Assembly: GCF_000757425.2 (NCBI RefSeq)
Contig: NZ_JPKR02000004.1
Location: 558,001-622,000 of the forward strand
Direction of reading: 5' to 3'
DNA from: Tatumella morbirosei
Lineage (GTDB): Bacteria; Pseudomonadota; Gammaproteobacteria; Enterobacterales; Enterobacteriaceae
Length of the DNA stretch: 64,000 bases
In this document: one piece after another, positions 1 through 10,269 of the stretch
Numbering within the stretch: the stretch's first letter is position 1
Layout: the number at the start of each line of letters is the position of its first letter
The notes under the pieces: generated by a model
Database searches by the model: none
Seen by the model: only the letters and a program-made list of their open reading frames with translations
What the model was told of the DNA's origin: nothing
Made by a program: the position numbers and the translations under genes

Positions 1-54
1 CCGACACCCACACCGCCCTTTAGTCCGGATCCGGAGTTGGTGGCGAAAAAGTGA
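1..54 (+). CDS. C-terminal tail of a truncated upstream gene, probably T6SS-linked
   Basis: The frame open from base 1 ends at a TGA at 52-54 and encodes a proline-rich tail ending in ELVAKK. Only 17 residues are inside the window, so the family cannot be assigned from sequence. The next genes encode a PAAR tip protein and TssE, so a VgrG or another type VI secretion component is a reasonable inference from context only. Confidence 0.45.
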   Translation, partial: PTPTPPFSPDPELVAKK

Positions 55-104
55 TTAAATAAAGGCAGGTAAGACTAAAAAGATATTATTGAGAAGGAGT
101 GAAT

Positions 105-368
105 ATGTTAAGTGCGGCCAGAGTCAGTGAGTTAACCAGCCACGGCGGGACAATCATCTGTGGTGCCTCAACGGTATTTATTAATGGTCAGCCAGCAGCA
201 ATCAGCGGTGGAAGTATAGCCACCTGTGCTGCAACTCATGTGGCTGCTTCTGTATGCAGCGGTTCCGGTCAGGTTTTTATCCAGGGATTTCCGGCGGCCA
301 GGTCGGGTGATATTACCGGTTGTGGGGCTGTTATTGTCAGTGGTTCCGGGAATGTTTTTATTGGCTAA
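105..368 (+). CDS. PAAR-domain T6SS spike tip protein
   Basis: This 87-residue protein consists almost entirely of a PAAR domain. It is glycine-, serine- and cysteine-rich, with the repeating short beta-strand pattern of the family and a literal PAAR motif (GFPAARSGD) in the second half. PAAR proteins cap the VgrG spike of the type VI secretion system and can anchor effectors. There is no C-terminal extension, so this one carries no fused toxin. The ATG at 105 is preferred over an in-frame GTG at 99 because AAGGAG lies just upstream at about 94-99. TssE is encoded two genes downstream, which supports the T6SS assignment. Confidence 0.85.
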   Translation: MLSAARVSELTSHGGTIICGASTVFINGQPAAISGGSIATCAATHVAASVCSGSGQVFIQGFPAARSGDITGCGAVIVSGSGNVFIG

Positions 369-466
369 GTTTGTCATCGCGTATGCCAGACAGGGTGTCT
401 GTCAGGCGTGAGTAGTCTGAGGCACTTCGTCAGAAATCCATGACTTCAAAAACAAGGAAACCTGAT

Positions 467-925
467 ATGAAAGGTGTGTTACTGATCGATGATATTTTGC
501 CTTCCGGCAGTTATGTGGGCGAAAATCTGACCCGCCAACCCCTGGCCGGTGAAGCCTTGCCGGTTGATGGAGATGTTCTCAAAATGCTGGAACAGGAATA
601 CATCCGCTATCTTTCTGAGGGAGAAATAGCCGGGATACCGACACGGGAGAGTCAACCGGTGGCGGTAATACACCGACAGAGTGAACTGCAGCCACTGGAT
701 GTCGGACAAACGATAACAGAACATCTTCTTGGGCATGGGCGGATGATCGATAAGCTGTTTGCATTGCCGGAACTGGTACAGGAGGCGGATGATCTGTTGT
801 TTGAACCGTCACAACAACCGCTATTATTTCGTCTCTCACCATTAGACCTGACGATTAATAATACCCGGCCCTGTCTACGGACTCTCACGGATAAACTCTT
901 TTTATTCCCCGGTGATGAACAGTGA
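467..925 (+). CDS. Unrecognised protein encoded between PAAR and TssE genes
   Basis: This protein of about 152 residues does not match a family I recognise. An in-frame ATG at 440 would add nine residues, but the ATG at 467 has AAGGAA about 6 bases upstream and is the better start. The protein looks soluble, with no signal peptide or membrane segment. The middle is charged (LEQEYIRYLSEGE) and the C-terminal half is leucine-rich. It lies between the PAAR gene and tssE on the same strand, 15 bases before tssE, so it is probably part of the T6SS transcription unit. It could be a baseplate accessory, an effector adaptor or an immunity protein; nothing in the sequence decides among these. Confidence 0.7.
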   Translation: MKGVLLIDDILPSGSYVGENLTRQPLAGEALPVDGDVLKMLEQEYIRYLSEGEIAGIPTRESQPVAVIHRQSELQPLDVGQTITEHLLGHGRMIDKLFALPELVQEADDLLFEPSQQPLLFRLSPLDLTINNTRPCLRTLTDKLFLFPGDEQ

Positions 926-940
926 CGTATAGCGACCCCT

Positions 941-1429
941 GTGGATTTAAATATAATGAAGCCTTTATGGTATCCGCCCGCATTAACGGAAAGACTTACA
1001 GGAATTAATACAGGTGGTTCTGGTGAATCCGCTTTACCACTAACCTCTGAAAAAATGCGACAGCTGGTAATTAATGAACTGCTGGAGTTATTTAATCATA
1101 CCAATATTGAGTCTGTTCTTGAGGAAAAAGGCTATCATCAGTTAGCTGACTCAGCGATAAATTATGGTATTCCCCGAAGATTAGCCTATGATAGTGAACA
1201 ACAATGGCCATCGATACGAGAAGATATTCATACTGCTGTTTTACGTTTCGAACCACGGATTATTCCTGAGACATTAACGGTTCGTGTATTAACTGGCGGA
1301 GAGCCTCAGGGTAAGTATGGTGTCATCTCGTTCGCTATCTCTGCATTGATTGACTGGTTGCCTCAGCCGGTTGAGTTGTTTATTCATGGGCACTATGACA
1401 AGGGGAATGATACCTTTAGTCTCAGCTGA
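941..1429 (+). CDS. tssE: T6SS baseplate protein TssE (gp25-like)
   Basis: The 162-residue product has the gp25/GPW lysozyme-like signature of TssE in its second half. It contains the run IREDIHTAVLRFEPRI followed by strands ending in FSLS. TssE is a wedge component of the type VI baseplate and helps initiate sheath assembly. The frame opens with GTG at 941; an ATG at 956 (residue 6) is an alternative, and neither has a strong ribosome site. It ends the T6SS cluster here, because the next gene is a regulator after a 276-base gap. Confidence 0.8.
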   Translation: MDLNIMKPLWYPPALTERLTGINTGGSGESALPLTSEKMRQLVINELLELFNHTNIESVLEEKGYHQLADSAINYGIPRRLAYDSEQQWPSIREDIHTAVLRFEPRIIPETLTVRVLTGGEPQGKYGVISFAISALIDWLPQPVELFIHGHYDKGNDTFSLS

Positions 1430-1443
1430 TTTTATAAGAATAG

Positions 1444-1505
1444 GACATCAACCGGGGCTGGGTGATATTTACCAGGAGTATGCCCGGGATTATCACCCTG
1501 ATGTC
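1444..1505. repeat. Long imperfect inverted repeat after tssE
   Basis: Starting 14 bases after the tssE stop, GACATCA (1444-1450) and GGGTGATA (1460-1467) pair with TATCACCC (1491-1498) and TGATGTC (1499-1505). This gives 15 base pairs with a 9-base one-sided bulge. No T-run follows, so it is not a typical intrinsic terminator. It may be an mRNA-stabilising 3' structure or a repeat-element remnant. Confidence 0.5.
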
Positions 1506-1648
1506 AGGAAAAAGTGACAATTTTCATTTTTAATCTGATATGGCCTGATGAACCGGCAACAGACTGAGTTAATAGTTTGTGTAATTGACGGTGTAATAAT
1601 CCAGCAATCCCGGTATTACCGGTTGTTGTTATTTATTCTATGGATACT

Positions 1649-1665
1649 CCCCGGAGCGGGGTTTT
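1649..1665 (+). terminator. Candidate intrinsic terminator before the LuxR-type gene
   Basis: The stem CCCCG/CGGGG has the loop GAG and is followed by TTTT. The stem is short (5 bp) but fully G/C. It could end transcription from the T6SS genes. Confidence 0.5.
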
Positions 1666-1705
1666 ATCTTAATCATTAAGCGTGGATGAAATACAGGTGT
1701 AATGG

Positions 1706-2290
1706 ATGACGTTAGAAATCTGTTTTACGGAATCAAATATCTATCAGGTGATGGGGATTAAATCATTGCTGTACCAGTATTATCCGGGTGACAAAGCCGA
1801 TATACATTTTGTCTCATCGACATCTTTCCGTCTGGAAAACAGTGCAGGGATAATATTTGGAGAAGATGTCATCACTATGAGTCTGCCGGTTACTTCCGGC
1901 CATCGAGAGATGAAGGGACTGCCTTCACCGATAATGACCTGGTATATTCCATTCCTTAGTCGTAATTGTCCGATAGATGATATTGCGCTGAAGATAAAAA
2001 AATTACTTAATTTTGTCACTGCAGTTGGCGCACCATTTCGTGGTCCCCTTTCAAAGTTGAAAAGTTATACCCAGTTGTCAGAGGCTGAATATCGGATTCT
2101 GGTGCTGACAGGTAAAGGATACCATTGTCATGATATCGCCAGAATGCTCAACCGTTCAGGGAAAACAGTGAGCGCGCATTATCGCAGTATCAGCCGTAAA
2201 ATGGGGGCGGCTAACCGGGCTGAATTTTATCGATTTGCCTGCTACATTGCCGGCCTGGAAGATGAACCGGTGAATACACTGTTTCTGTAA
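1706..2290 (+). CDS. LuxR-type helix-turn-helix transcriptional regulator
   Basis: The 194-residue protein has a LuxR-type DNA-binding domain at about residues 122-181, including LSEAEYRILVLTGKGY and the recognition-helix region ARMLNRSGKTVSAH. The N-terminal 110 residues do not show a clear receiver phospho-site or an autoinducer-binding motif, so the input signal is unknown. The layout resembles RcsA-type or fimbrial orphan regulators. It is separated from the T6SS genes by a hairpin with a T-run and from mltB by about 220 bases, so it is probably monocistronic. Whether it controls the T6SS is open. Confidence 0.8.
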   Translation: MTLEICFTESNIYQVMGIKSLLYQYYPGDKADIHFVSSTSFRLENSAGIIFGEDVITMSLPVTSGHREMKGLPSPIMTWYIPFLSRNCPIDDIALKIKKLLNFVTAVGAPFRGPLSKLKSYTQLSEAEYRILVLTGKGYHCHDIARMLNRSGKTVSAHYRSISRKMGAANRAEFYRFACYIAGLEDEPVNTLFL

Positions 2291-2510
2291 AATGCTGAGC
2301 TACTGTTCCCGGAACAGAGCACCGGGACCATTGCTTCAGCTATTCTTATCTGCCGGAATGATGTTTTTCCCCCGCCCCATCCAGGATTTTTACTATTTTA
2401 TTCGATAATTTTGGTTTTTTTCGTGTTTTTTTGCCTGACTCTACTGTTTGTCGGTGAAACAAAGCATTAACATGAACAAATGTCTGCTTCTGGTTAATGG
2501 GTTTCTGATG

Positions 2511-3584
2511 CGTTACAAAATTTCTTTGTTACCGTTATTTGTGCTGCTGGTTGCCTGCAGTAGTAAAACCGAAAATGTACCACGCTCTGCTACCGTGCCA
2601 CAGGGAGGTTTCTTAAAGGCACCTCCTGCCGCTCAGGGAATGCTTTCCGGTGATTTTATCGGGCGTCCGGAAACCGAAAAATTTATTAATATGATGGTGG
2701 CAAAGCATGGTTTTGACCGCCAGCAACTGGAGTCATGGCTGGGGCAGGCCCGGCGCTTAGATTATGTACTGCGTTTGATGGACCGGCAGGCTCCCACCAC
2801 CGCCGCTCCGGTCGGTCCTAACGGCGCCTGGATACGTTACCGTAATAAATTCATCACCCCGGGTAATGTGAAAAATGGCGTAGCCTTCTGGAATCAGTAT
2901 CAGGGAGATTTACTGCGGGCTCAGCAGCAATACGGTGTTCCTCCGGAAATTATTGTCGGTATTATCGGGGTAGAAACCCGGTGGGGGCGCGTGATGGGCA
3001 AAACCCGGATCCTGGATGCGCTGGCGACCTTGTCCTTTGATTATCCGCGTCGTTCTGCCTACTTTAGCAGTGAACTCGAAACGTTCTTATTGATGGCCCG
3101 CAGCGAGCAGGATAATCCACTGGAACTGAGAGGATCCTTCGCCGGTGCAATGGGCTACGGCCAGTTCATGCCATCTGCTTATAAACAATATGCGGTCGAT
3201 TTTGATGGTGACGGTCACATTAACCTTTGGGATCCGGTAGATGCTATCGGCAGCGTAGCCCATTATTTCCAGCAGCACGGCTGGCAAGCCGGGCAGGCGA
3301 TTGCTATCCCTGCCAGCGGGCAGGCTCCTTACCTTGATAATGGTTATAACGCCGGTTATACCGTCAGTCAGCTGGCTGCCGCCGGTCTGAGGCCTCAGTC
3401 ACCACTCGCCGCTTCTCAGAAGGTTAGTCTGTTACGTCTGGATATGGGGCAGAGTTACCAGTACTGGTTTGGGCTCCCTAATTTCTACACCATCACCCGT
3501 TATAACCACAGTACACACTATGCCATGGCCGTATGGCAGTTGGGCGAAGCCGTGCGTAATGCCAGGAGTAACGGAGTTTTTTAG
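2511..3584 (+). CDS. mltB: Membrane-bound lytic murein transglycosylase B
   Basis: MltB cleaves peptidoglycan glycan strands between MurNAc and GlcNAc, forming 1,6-anhydroMurNAc ends. The protein from the ATG at 2511 (357 residues) opens with a lipoprotein signal ending in the lipobox LLVAC, as in the E. coli protein. The frame extends upstream to about 2448, but that extension would precede the signal peptide. The catalytic region IIGVETRWGR and the C-terminal LPNFYTITRYNHS are strongly conserved. In E. coli mltB lies next to pncC; here yjdM lies between them. Confidence 0.95.
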   Translation, partial: RYKISLLPLFVLLVACSSKTENVPRSATVPQGGFLKAPPAAQGMLSGDFIGRPETEKFINMMVAKHGFDRQQLESWLGQARRLDYVLRLMDRQAPTTAAPVGPNGAWIRYRNKFITPGNVKNGVAFWNQYQGDLLRAQQQYGVPPEIIVGIIGVETRWGRVMGKTRILDALATLSFDYPRRSAYFSSELETFLLMARSEQDNPLELRGSFAGAMGYGQFMPSAYKQYAVDFDGDGHINLWDPVDAIGSVAHYFQQHGWQAGQAIAIPASGQAPYLDNGYNAGYTVSQLAAAGLRPQSPLAASQKVSLLRLDMGQSYQYWFGLPNFYTITRYNHSTHYAMAVWQLGEAVRNARSNGVF

Positions 3585-3670
3585 CGGCATGGCTTCCCTT
3601 AGTCTTTGTATGGATATAGGATGGCGCCCTTTGCCGGCGCCTCTGCCTGATGTCACGATAAGGACTCCTG

Positions 3671-4009
3671 ATGCAAACACTTCCTCCCTGCCCACAATGT
3701 CAATCCACCTATAGCTGGCAGGAGGGTGAAAACCTTAACTGTCCCGAATGCGGTCATCTGTGGTCTGCCCTCCAGTCGAGCCCGACTGACGAGATAATGA
3801 ATGTCCGTGATGCCAACGGCAATTTACTGACTGAGGGGGATTCGGTCACGATTATCAAAGACCTTAAAGTCAAAGGCAGCTCCTCAGTGCTCAAAATTGG
3901 TACCCGGGTGAAAGGAATTCGTCTGGTCGGGGGCGACCACAACATCGATTGCCGTATTGATGGTTTCGGTCCGATGAAACTGAAATCCGAATTTGTGAAG
4001 AAGAGTTAA
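3671..4009 (+). CDS. yjdM: YjdM (PhnA-family) zinc-ribbon protein
   Basis: The 112-residue protein has an N-terminal zinc ribbon built from two CxxC pairs (CPQC and CPEC) and a C-terminal SH3-like PhnA domain with [18 protein letters not shown]. Length and domain order match E. coli YjdM, formerly called PhnA, whose cellular role is unclear. The start has AAGGA 7 bases upstream. It sits 86 bases after mltB on the same strand. Its presence between mltB and pncC differs from E. coli, where yjdM is near the phn locus. Confidence 0.93.
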   Translation: MQTLPPCPQCQSTYSWQEGENLNCPECGHLWSALQSSPTDEIMNVRDANGNLLTEGDSVTIIKDLKVKGSSSVLKIGTRVKGIRLVGGDHNIDCRIDGFGPMKLKSEFVKKS

Positions 4010-4240
4010 TTTCTTCTCACCAGGCCGTTGCCGGTCCCCCCGTTATTGGCATCTGTACTGTGCCTTGTTGTGTGGTATTGCACAGTAAACTGTACAGCGC
4101 TTGTTATTTTGAAAATAGCCTAGGTAGTCTCTCCCGATGCAGAGCTTATGAGAACGGTTAGGCTTGATAGCGGTAATTAATCCCTGGTATCTTCTGTCAA
4201 TGAAGCTGGATCATTATTGTTGCAACACGGAGGACACAGG

Positions 4241-4732
4241 ATGGATAAGGATTTACGTCAGTTAAGCATCACTACCGGACAGTATTTACTGTCACGGGGG
4301 GCCACTCTCACCAGCGCAGAGTCCTGCACCGGTGGCTGGATAGCTAAAGTCATTACCGATATCAGCGGCAGTTCAGCCTGGTTTGAACAGGGATTTGTCA
4401 CTTACAGTAATCAGGCCAAAATAAGTCAACTGGGGGTAAGCGCCGCCACGCTGGAGGCTCACGGGGCAGTGAGTGAAGCAACGGTGCGCGAGATGGCGAT
4501 CGGTGCATTGCAAGCGGCAGGGGCCGATTATGCCGTGTCGGTGAGTGGGATCGCCGGGCCGGACGGCGGCAGTGATGAGAAACCTGTCGGCACCGTCTGG
4601 TTTGGCTTTGCGTCGGTTGACGGCCGGGTGCTGGCAGAGTGTCGGCATTTTCACGGTGACAGAGACAGTGTTCGCTCTCAGGCCGTGGCATTTGCGCTGC
4701 GGACACTGTGCGGTGAGTTTCTGGAAAAATAA
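4241..4732 (+). CDS. pncC: Nicotinamide-nucleotide amidase PncC
   Basis: PncC deamidates nicotinamide mononucleotide to nicotinate mononucleotide in pyridine nucleotide recycling. The 163-residue protein is a stand-alone CinA C-terminal domain with the motifs AESCTGG and SGIAGPDGG...KPVGTVWFG. The ATG at 4241 is chosen over a TTG at 4217 because GGAGG lies about 10 bases before it. It is directly upstream of recA, as in E. coli, where the gene was called ygaD. Confidence 0.95.
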   Translation: MDKDLRQLSITTGQYLLSRGATLTSAESCTGGWIAKVITDISGSSAWFEQGFVTYSNQAKISQLGVSAATLEAHGAVSEATVREMAIGALQAAGADYAVSVSGIAGPDGGSDEKPVGTVWFGFASVDGRVLAECRHFHGDRDSVRSQAVAFALRTLCGEFLEK

Positions 4733-4734
4733 AC

Positions 4735-4762
4735 TTGATACTGTATGACTATACAGTATAAT
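4735..4762 (+). promoter_or_regulatory. recA promoter with embedded LexA (SOS) box
   Basis: TTGATA (4735-4740) and a perfect TATAAT (4757-4762) are separated by 16 bases. The spacer, 4741-4756, is CTGT-N8-ACAG, the LexA operator consensus. The arrangement is nearly identical to the E. coli recA promoter, so LexA repression and SOS induction are expected. Confidence 0.96.
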
Positions 4763-4818
4763 TGTTTTCCAACAGAGACAAAGAATATCCACAAATTTGC
4801 CTGGCTAATCCGGCATAA

Positions 4819-5901
<1,083 letters not shown>

Positions 5902-5930
5902 GACAGATAATCTGCAGATTATCAGACAAA

Positions 5931-5971
5931 CGGGAGATGGCTGTCAGGCCATCTCCCGTTTTTGTTTTTTT
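5931..5971 (+). terminator. recA intrinsic terminator
   Basis: An 11-bp perfect stem (5931-5941 with 5948-5958), loop TGTCAG, is followed by TTTTTG and seven more T. An 18-base perfect palindrome at 5906-5923, GATAATCTGCAGATTATC, lies just before it and could fold separately. Confidence 0.93.
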
Positions 5972-6031
5972 ATTGTCGGTGCAGGTAAAATAACGCGGTC
6001 ACTGTGATATCCGACAGGAAAAGGAGCCGTT

Positions 6032-6544
6032 ATGCTATTTACGGAAACCGAACGTCACCCTATGTTTTCTTCTTTGCTGGACAGAGCCACGCGACTGCTG
6101 GCTCAACGAGATCATTCGGTAGAGGAACTGAAAGAAAAAATTCGCCTCTCTGTATGGCGTAGCCAGCAACGGGATGCTGTGGAACAAACTGCAATTGATG
6201 AAACGGCATTAGCATCAGTCATCGCCTGGTGTGAAGAAAATGGCTGGCTGGATGACCAGAGATTTACCCGGTTGTTTATCCAAAGCCGTGGCCGTAATGG
6301 TTACGGGCCACAGAGAGTTCGTCAGGATTTGCAGCATAAGGGGGTTGAGCGGGAGTTGATCAATCAGGAACTTGCTGAAACCGATATCGACTGGCAACAA
6401 CAGGCAGAAAATGTTGCCAGAAAAAAATATGGTCATAAATGGCCAACAGAAGCGCGCGAAAAAGCCCGGTTACAGCGATTTTTACACTCCAGAGGGTTTC
6501 TGATGGAGGATATTCGTTCTGTTTTGGTAAATTTTTCCGGCTGA
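6032..6544 (+). CDS. recX: RecA regulatory protein RecX
   Basis: RecX caps RecA filaments and restrains their extension. The 170-residue protein has the three-helix repeat pattern of the family, with RATRLLAQRDHSVEELKEKI near the N-terminus and GYGPQRVRQDLQHKGV in the middle. The ATG at 6032 has AAGGAG upstream at spacing about 6. It lies between recA and alaS as in E. coli. Confidence 0.95.
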   Translation: MLFTETERHPMFSSLLDRATRLLAQRDHSVEELKEKIRLSVWRSQQRDAVEQTAIDETALASVIAWCEENGWLDDQRFTRLFIQSRGRNGYGPQRVRQDLQHKGVERELINQELAETDIDWQQQAENVARKKYGHKWPTEAREKARLQRFLHSRGFLMEDIRSVLVNFSG

Positions 6545-6681
6545 GTCATAATGAGGTTTTACTTCCCTGTGAAGAAAACTTATCTTATTCCCACTTTTTT
6601 GTTCCACTGTCACCGGCAGACCTCGATCTACAGGTTGCCCGGACCCAAAGGAACTTCCGTTAGCGTGATACCAGGATATAT

Positions 6682-9309
6682 ATGAGCAAGAGTACTGCTG
6701 AGATCCGTCAAGCGTTTCTCGATTTCTTTAAGAGCAAGGGACATCAGGTTGTAGCCAGCAGCTCCCTCGTACCGAATAATGATCCGACGTTGCTGTTTAC
6801 CAACGCCGGTATGAATCAGTTTAAAGACGTTTTCCTGGGTCAGGACAAACGCGATTACACGCGCGCCACAACATCGCAGCGCTGTGTTCGTGCCGGTGGT
6901 AAACATAACGATCTTGAAAATGTGGGTTATACCGCTCGCCATCATACTTTTTTTGAAATGCTGGGTAACTTCAGCTTCGGTGATTATTTTAAATCAGAAG
7001 CCATTGCTTTCGCGTGGGAACTGCTGACCGGAGCTGAGTGGTTCAGCCTGCCTAAAGAGCGTCTTTGGGTCACCGTTTACGAGACCGATGATGAAGCCTA
7101 CGATATCTGGGCAAATGATATCGGGGTTCCGGCAGAGCGGATTATTCGTATCGGTGATAATAAAGGCAGTGCTTACGCGTCAGATAACTTCTGGCAGATG
7201 GGCGATACCGGGCCTTGCGGGCCGTGCAGCGAGATTTTCTACGATCATGGCGATCATATCTGGGGTGGTCCTCCGGGAAGTCCGGAAGAAGATGGCGATC
7301 GCTATATCGAAATCTGGAATATCGTGTTTATGCAGTTTAACCGTCAGCCTGACGGAACCATGCTGCCATTGCCGAAACCTTCGGTCGATACCGGAATGGG
7401 ACTCGAACGCATCAGTGCCGTACTGCAGCATGTAAACTCTAACTACGAGATAGATCTGTTCCGTAATCTGATTGCATCGGTGGCTGAAGTGACTGGCGCT
7501 ACCGACCTGAGCAATAAATCCTTGCGGGTCATTGCAGACCATATTCGTTCCTGTGCCTTCCTGATTGCTGATGGTGTTATACCGTCGAATGAAAACCGTG
7601 GTTATGTATTGCGTCGTATTATTCGTCGTGCTGTCCGGCATGGAAATATGCTAGGAGCCGGTGAGAGCTTCTTCTATAAACTGGTACAACCGCTGATTGA
7701 TGTCATGGGCAGTGCCGGCGAAGACCTGAAAAAGCAACAGGCTCATGTTGAATCAGTACTGAAAACAGAGGAAGAACAGTTCGCAAAAACCCTGGAGCGT
7801 GGCTTGGCTCTGCTGGACGAAGAACTGGCAGCACTGAAAGGGGATACTCTGGACGGTGAAACAGTCTTTCGTCTGTATGACACCTTTGGTTTCCCGGCAG
7901 ATCTCACCGCTGATGTGTGTCGCGAACGTAATCTGAAAATTGATGAAGCTGGTTTTGACGCTGCAATGGAAGCACAGCGTCAGCGAGCCCGTGATGCCAG
8001 TGGCTTCAGTGCCGACTATAACAGCCTGATCAGAGTTGACAGCGAATCTGTATTTACCGGTTATGAGCATTTGCAGGAACAGTCAAAAGTCACCGCCATT
8101 TTCGTGAACGGACAAGCGGTTGATCAACTGACTGGAACTGAAGAGGCTGTCATTATTCTCGATCAGACACCATTTTATGGTGAGTCGGGCGGTCAGGTCG
8201 GTGATACCGGTGTACTGAACGCCAGTGGAGCCACGTTCTCCGTGACAGATACTCAAAAATACGGTAAATCCAATGGTCATGTTGGACGTTTGACCCGGGG
8301 TACCCTGCGGGTGGGTGACAGCGTGTCAGCGCAGGTGGATGAAGCCCGCCGGGCACGGATTCGTCTGAATCATTCGGCAACTCACCTGCTGCATGCAGCA
8401 TTACGTGAAGTATTAGGTGATCATGTGGCGCAGAAAGGCTCACTGGTCAATGACAAATATTTGCGTTTCGATTTCTCTCACACTGAAGCAGTGAAGCCTG
8501 AGCAGTTACGTCGGGTCAATGACATCGTTAATGCGCAGGTGCGTCGTAACCTGGCCGTAGAAACTGATATCATGGATCTGGAAGCCGCTAAAGCGAATGG
8601 CGCTATGGCGTTGTTTGGCGAGAAGTATGATCAGAAAGTCCGTGTACTGACGATGGGGGATTTTTCGGTGGAACTGTGCGGTGGTACTCATGCCAGCCGT
8701 ACCGGTGATATCGGACTGTTCCGTATTATCTCTGAGTCCGGCACTGCAGCAGGTGTCCGCCGTATTGAGGCGGTGACCGGGGAAAGTGCACTGGAGACAG
8801 TATTCGCTCAGGATCAACAGTTACAGGATATTGCTCATCAGGTGAAAGCGAACAGCAGCAATCTGAATGAAAAAGTACGTTCACTGGTTGAACAGGTACG
8901 TACACTGGAAAAAGAACTGCAGCAGTTGCAGGATCAGCAGGCCGCGCAGGAAAGCAGCTCTCTGGCGACCAAAGCGGTAGAGATTAAAGGTGTGAAACTG
9001 CTGGTTAGCGAATTACGTAACACTGAACCTAAACTGTTACGTACTATGGTTGATGATTTAAAAAACCAGTTAGGATCTGCCGTCATTGTGCTGGGAACTG
9101 CCAGTGAAGGTAAAGTATCGCTTATTGCTGGTGTAACGAAAGATTTAACTGACAGAATTAAAGCAGGGGAACTGATCGGTATTATTGCCAGTCAGGTCGG
9201 TGGAAAAGGAGGAGGGCGTCCGGATATGGCTCAGGCCGGCGGGACCGATCCTTCTGCATTACCAGCGGCTCTGGCAGGGGTTGAAGCCCTGGTCAGCGGG
9301 AAATTGTAA
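6682..9309 (+). CDS. alaS: Alanyl-tRNA synthetase
   Basis: AlaRS charges tRNA-Ala and edits mis-acylated Ser and Gly. The 875-residue length matches the family. The class II catalytic core fills the N-terminal half. The editing-domain zinc motifs are intact: HSATH at about residue 565 and [13 protein letters not shown] about 100 residues later. A C-terminal C-Ala domain with a glycine-rich segment ([16 protein letters not shown]) completes the protein. The preceding 137 bases probably hold its promoter. It is followed by csrA after 251 bases. Confidence 0.99.
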   Translation: MSKSTAEIRQAFLDFFKSKGHQVVASSSLVPNNDPTLLFTNAGMNQFKDVFLGQDKRDYTRATTSQRCVRAGGKHNDLENVGYTARHHTFFEMLGNFSFGDYFKSEAIAFAWELLTGAEWFSLPKERLWVTVYETDDEAYDIWANDIGVPAERIIRIGDNKGSAYASDNFWQMGDTGPCGPCSEIFYDHGDHIWGGPPGSPEEDGDRYIEIWNIVFMQFNRQPDGTMLPLPKPSVDTGMGLERISAVLQHVNSNYEIDLFRNLIASVAEVTGATDLSNKSLRVIADHIRSCAFLIADGVIPSNENRGYVLRRIIRRAVRHGNMLGAGESFFYKLVQPLIDVMGSAGEDLKKQQAHVESVLKTEEEQFAKTLERGLALLDEELAALKGDTLDGETVFRLYDTFGFPADLTADVCRERNLKIDEAGFDAAMEAQRQRARDASGFSADYNSLIRVDSESVFTGYEHLQEQSKVTAIFVNGQAVDQLTGTEEAVIILDQTPFYGESGGQVGDTGVLNASGATFSVTDTQKYGKSNGHVGRLTRGTLRVGDSVSAQVDEARRARIRLNHSATHLLHAALREVLGDHVAQKGSLVNDKYLRFDFSHTEAVKPEQLRRVNDIVNAQVRRNLAVETDIMDLEAAKANGAMALFGEKYDQKVRVLTMGDFSVELCGGTHASRTGDIGLFRIISESGTAAGVRRIEAVTGESALETVFAQDQQLQDIAHQVKANSSNLNEKVRSLVEQVRTLEKELQQLQDQQAAQESSSLATKAVEIKGVKLLVSELRNTEPKLLRTMVDDLKNQLGSAVIVLGTASEGKVSLIAGVTKDLTDRIKAGELIGIIASQVGGKGGGRPDMAQAGGTDPSALPAALAGVEALVSGKL

Positions 9310-9560
9310 AAGATAAACAAGCTACCGGTGAATGCGCCCGGGGATCATTCTCAGGGCGTTATTTACACGATAAGCAACCTAAAATGATAAAGTCAGGTAG
9401 TGATGGTGTATTTCGGCTAAACTAACTATTAGCGAAATGTATTGGCGGGCTGATTGAATTTTCTGTATCAGTCGTAGTCAATAGATAGCAATGCGTTATA
9501 CGATGGATTTGCCGGGAGCCAGAACTGGCCCGACTCTTTTAATCTTTCAAGGAGCAAAGA

Positions 9561-9746
9561 ATGCTTATTCTAACTCGTCGAGTTGGTGAAACTCTCATGA
9601 TTGGCGATGAGGTGACGGTCACGGTATTGGGTGTTAAAGGGAACCAGGTACGTATAGGCGTGAATGCTCCCAAAGAGGTGTCTGTACACCGCGAAGAGAT
9701 CTACCAGCGTATTCAGGCAGAAAAAACCCAGCAGCCGGACTATTAA
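9561..9746 (+). CDS. csrA: Carbon storage regulator CsrA
   Basis: CsrA is a dimeric RNA-binding protein that binds GGA motifs near ribosome sites and reprograms carbon flow, motility and biofilm genes. The 61-residue protein differs from E. coli CsrA only in the last few residues (QQPDY end). The conserved LTRRVGETL strand and the RNA-contact residue in [10 protein letters not shown] are present. The start has CAAGGAGCAAAGA upstream. The position between alaS and the serine/arginine tRNA cluster matches E. coli. Confidence 0.99.
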   Translation: MLILTRRVGETLMIGDEVTVTVLGVKGNQVRIGVNAPKEVSVHREEIYQRIQAEKTQQPDY

Positions 9747-9754
9747 CATATTCA

Positions 9755-9788
9755 GCGCCTCGTATCTGACGAGGCGCGCCATCTTTTT
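9755..9788 (+). terminator. Likely csrA terminator
   Basis: A 9-bp perfect stem GCGCCTCGT/ACGAGGCGC (9755-9763 with 9769-9777) is followed five bases later by a T-run and then by a second T-run. The offset T-run makes it less canonical. Confidence 0.65.
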
Positions 9789-9915
9789 GCCCCTTTTTTA
9801 ACTGATTCCTGACTCTGTCTCAGTCGCTGTGCCGTTGAAAATACACTCTTTTTGGCTTTTAAATGCCCTGATTGATGACTAAACGCGCAAACAAACAATC
9901 TTGCGGAAAAATTGT

Positions 9916-9943
9916 TTGACTTATAAGTCGGGGGAAGTAATAT
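9916..9943 (+). promoter_or_regulatory. Probable promoter of the tRNA operon
   Basis: TTGACT (9916-9921) and TAATAT (9938-9943) are 16 bases apart, followed by a GC-rich discriminator GTGCGCC. This is typical of stringently controlled stable-RNA promoters. It lies about 68 bases before the first tRNA gene. Confidence 0.7.
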
Positions 9944-10010
9944 GTGCGCCAACGCAGCGACGAAGCGCAGTTTTAAGCACGGCGTCGGGGCGGGTAGCGT
10001 AGTAACAAGT

Positions 10011-10103
10011 GGTGAGGTGGCCGAGAGGCTGAAGGCGCTCCCCTGCTAAGGGAGTATGCGGTCAAAAGCTGCATCGAGGGTTCGAATCCCTCCCTCACCG
10101 CCA
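10011..10103 (+). tRNA. serV: tRNA-Ser (GCU), first copy
   Basis: The 93-base gene folds as a class II serine tRNA with a long variable arm. The anticodon GCT sits in the loop of the stem CTCCC/GGGAG, and CCA is encoded. It matches E. coli serV closely, and starts the array downstream of csrA as in E. coli. Confidence 0.97.
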
Positions 10104-10111
10104 TTTACGTT

Positions 10112-10188
10112 GCATCCGTAGCTCAGCTGGATAGAGTACCCGGCTACGAACCGGGCGGTCGGAGGTTCGAATCCTCCCGGATGCACCA
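10112..10188 (+). tRNA. tRNA-Arg (ACG), copy 1
   Basis: The 77-base gene begins GCATCCG and ends CGGATGCACCA. The anticodon ACG sits in the loop CTACGAA. The anticodon stem is CCCGG/CCGGG. CCA is encoded. It corresponds to the argV/argY/argZ/argQ family; the anticodon adenosine is expected to be deaminated to inosine. Confidence 0.97.
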
Positions 10189-10269
10189 TACGTAAACGGT
10201 AAATCAGTCTTGTTAATCCGTTGCTAAGATGTGATGTCAGCACTCTGCATTATACAAGAATTCAGAAAT

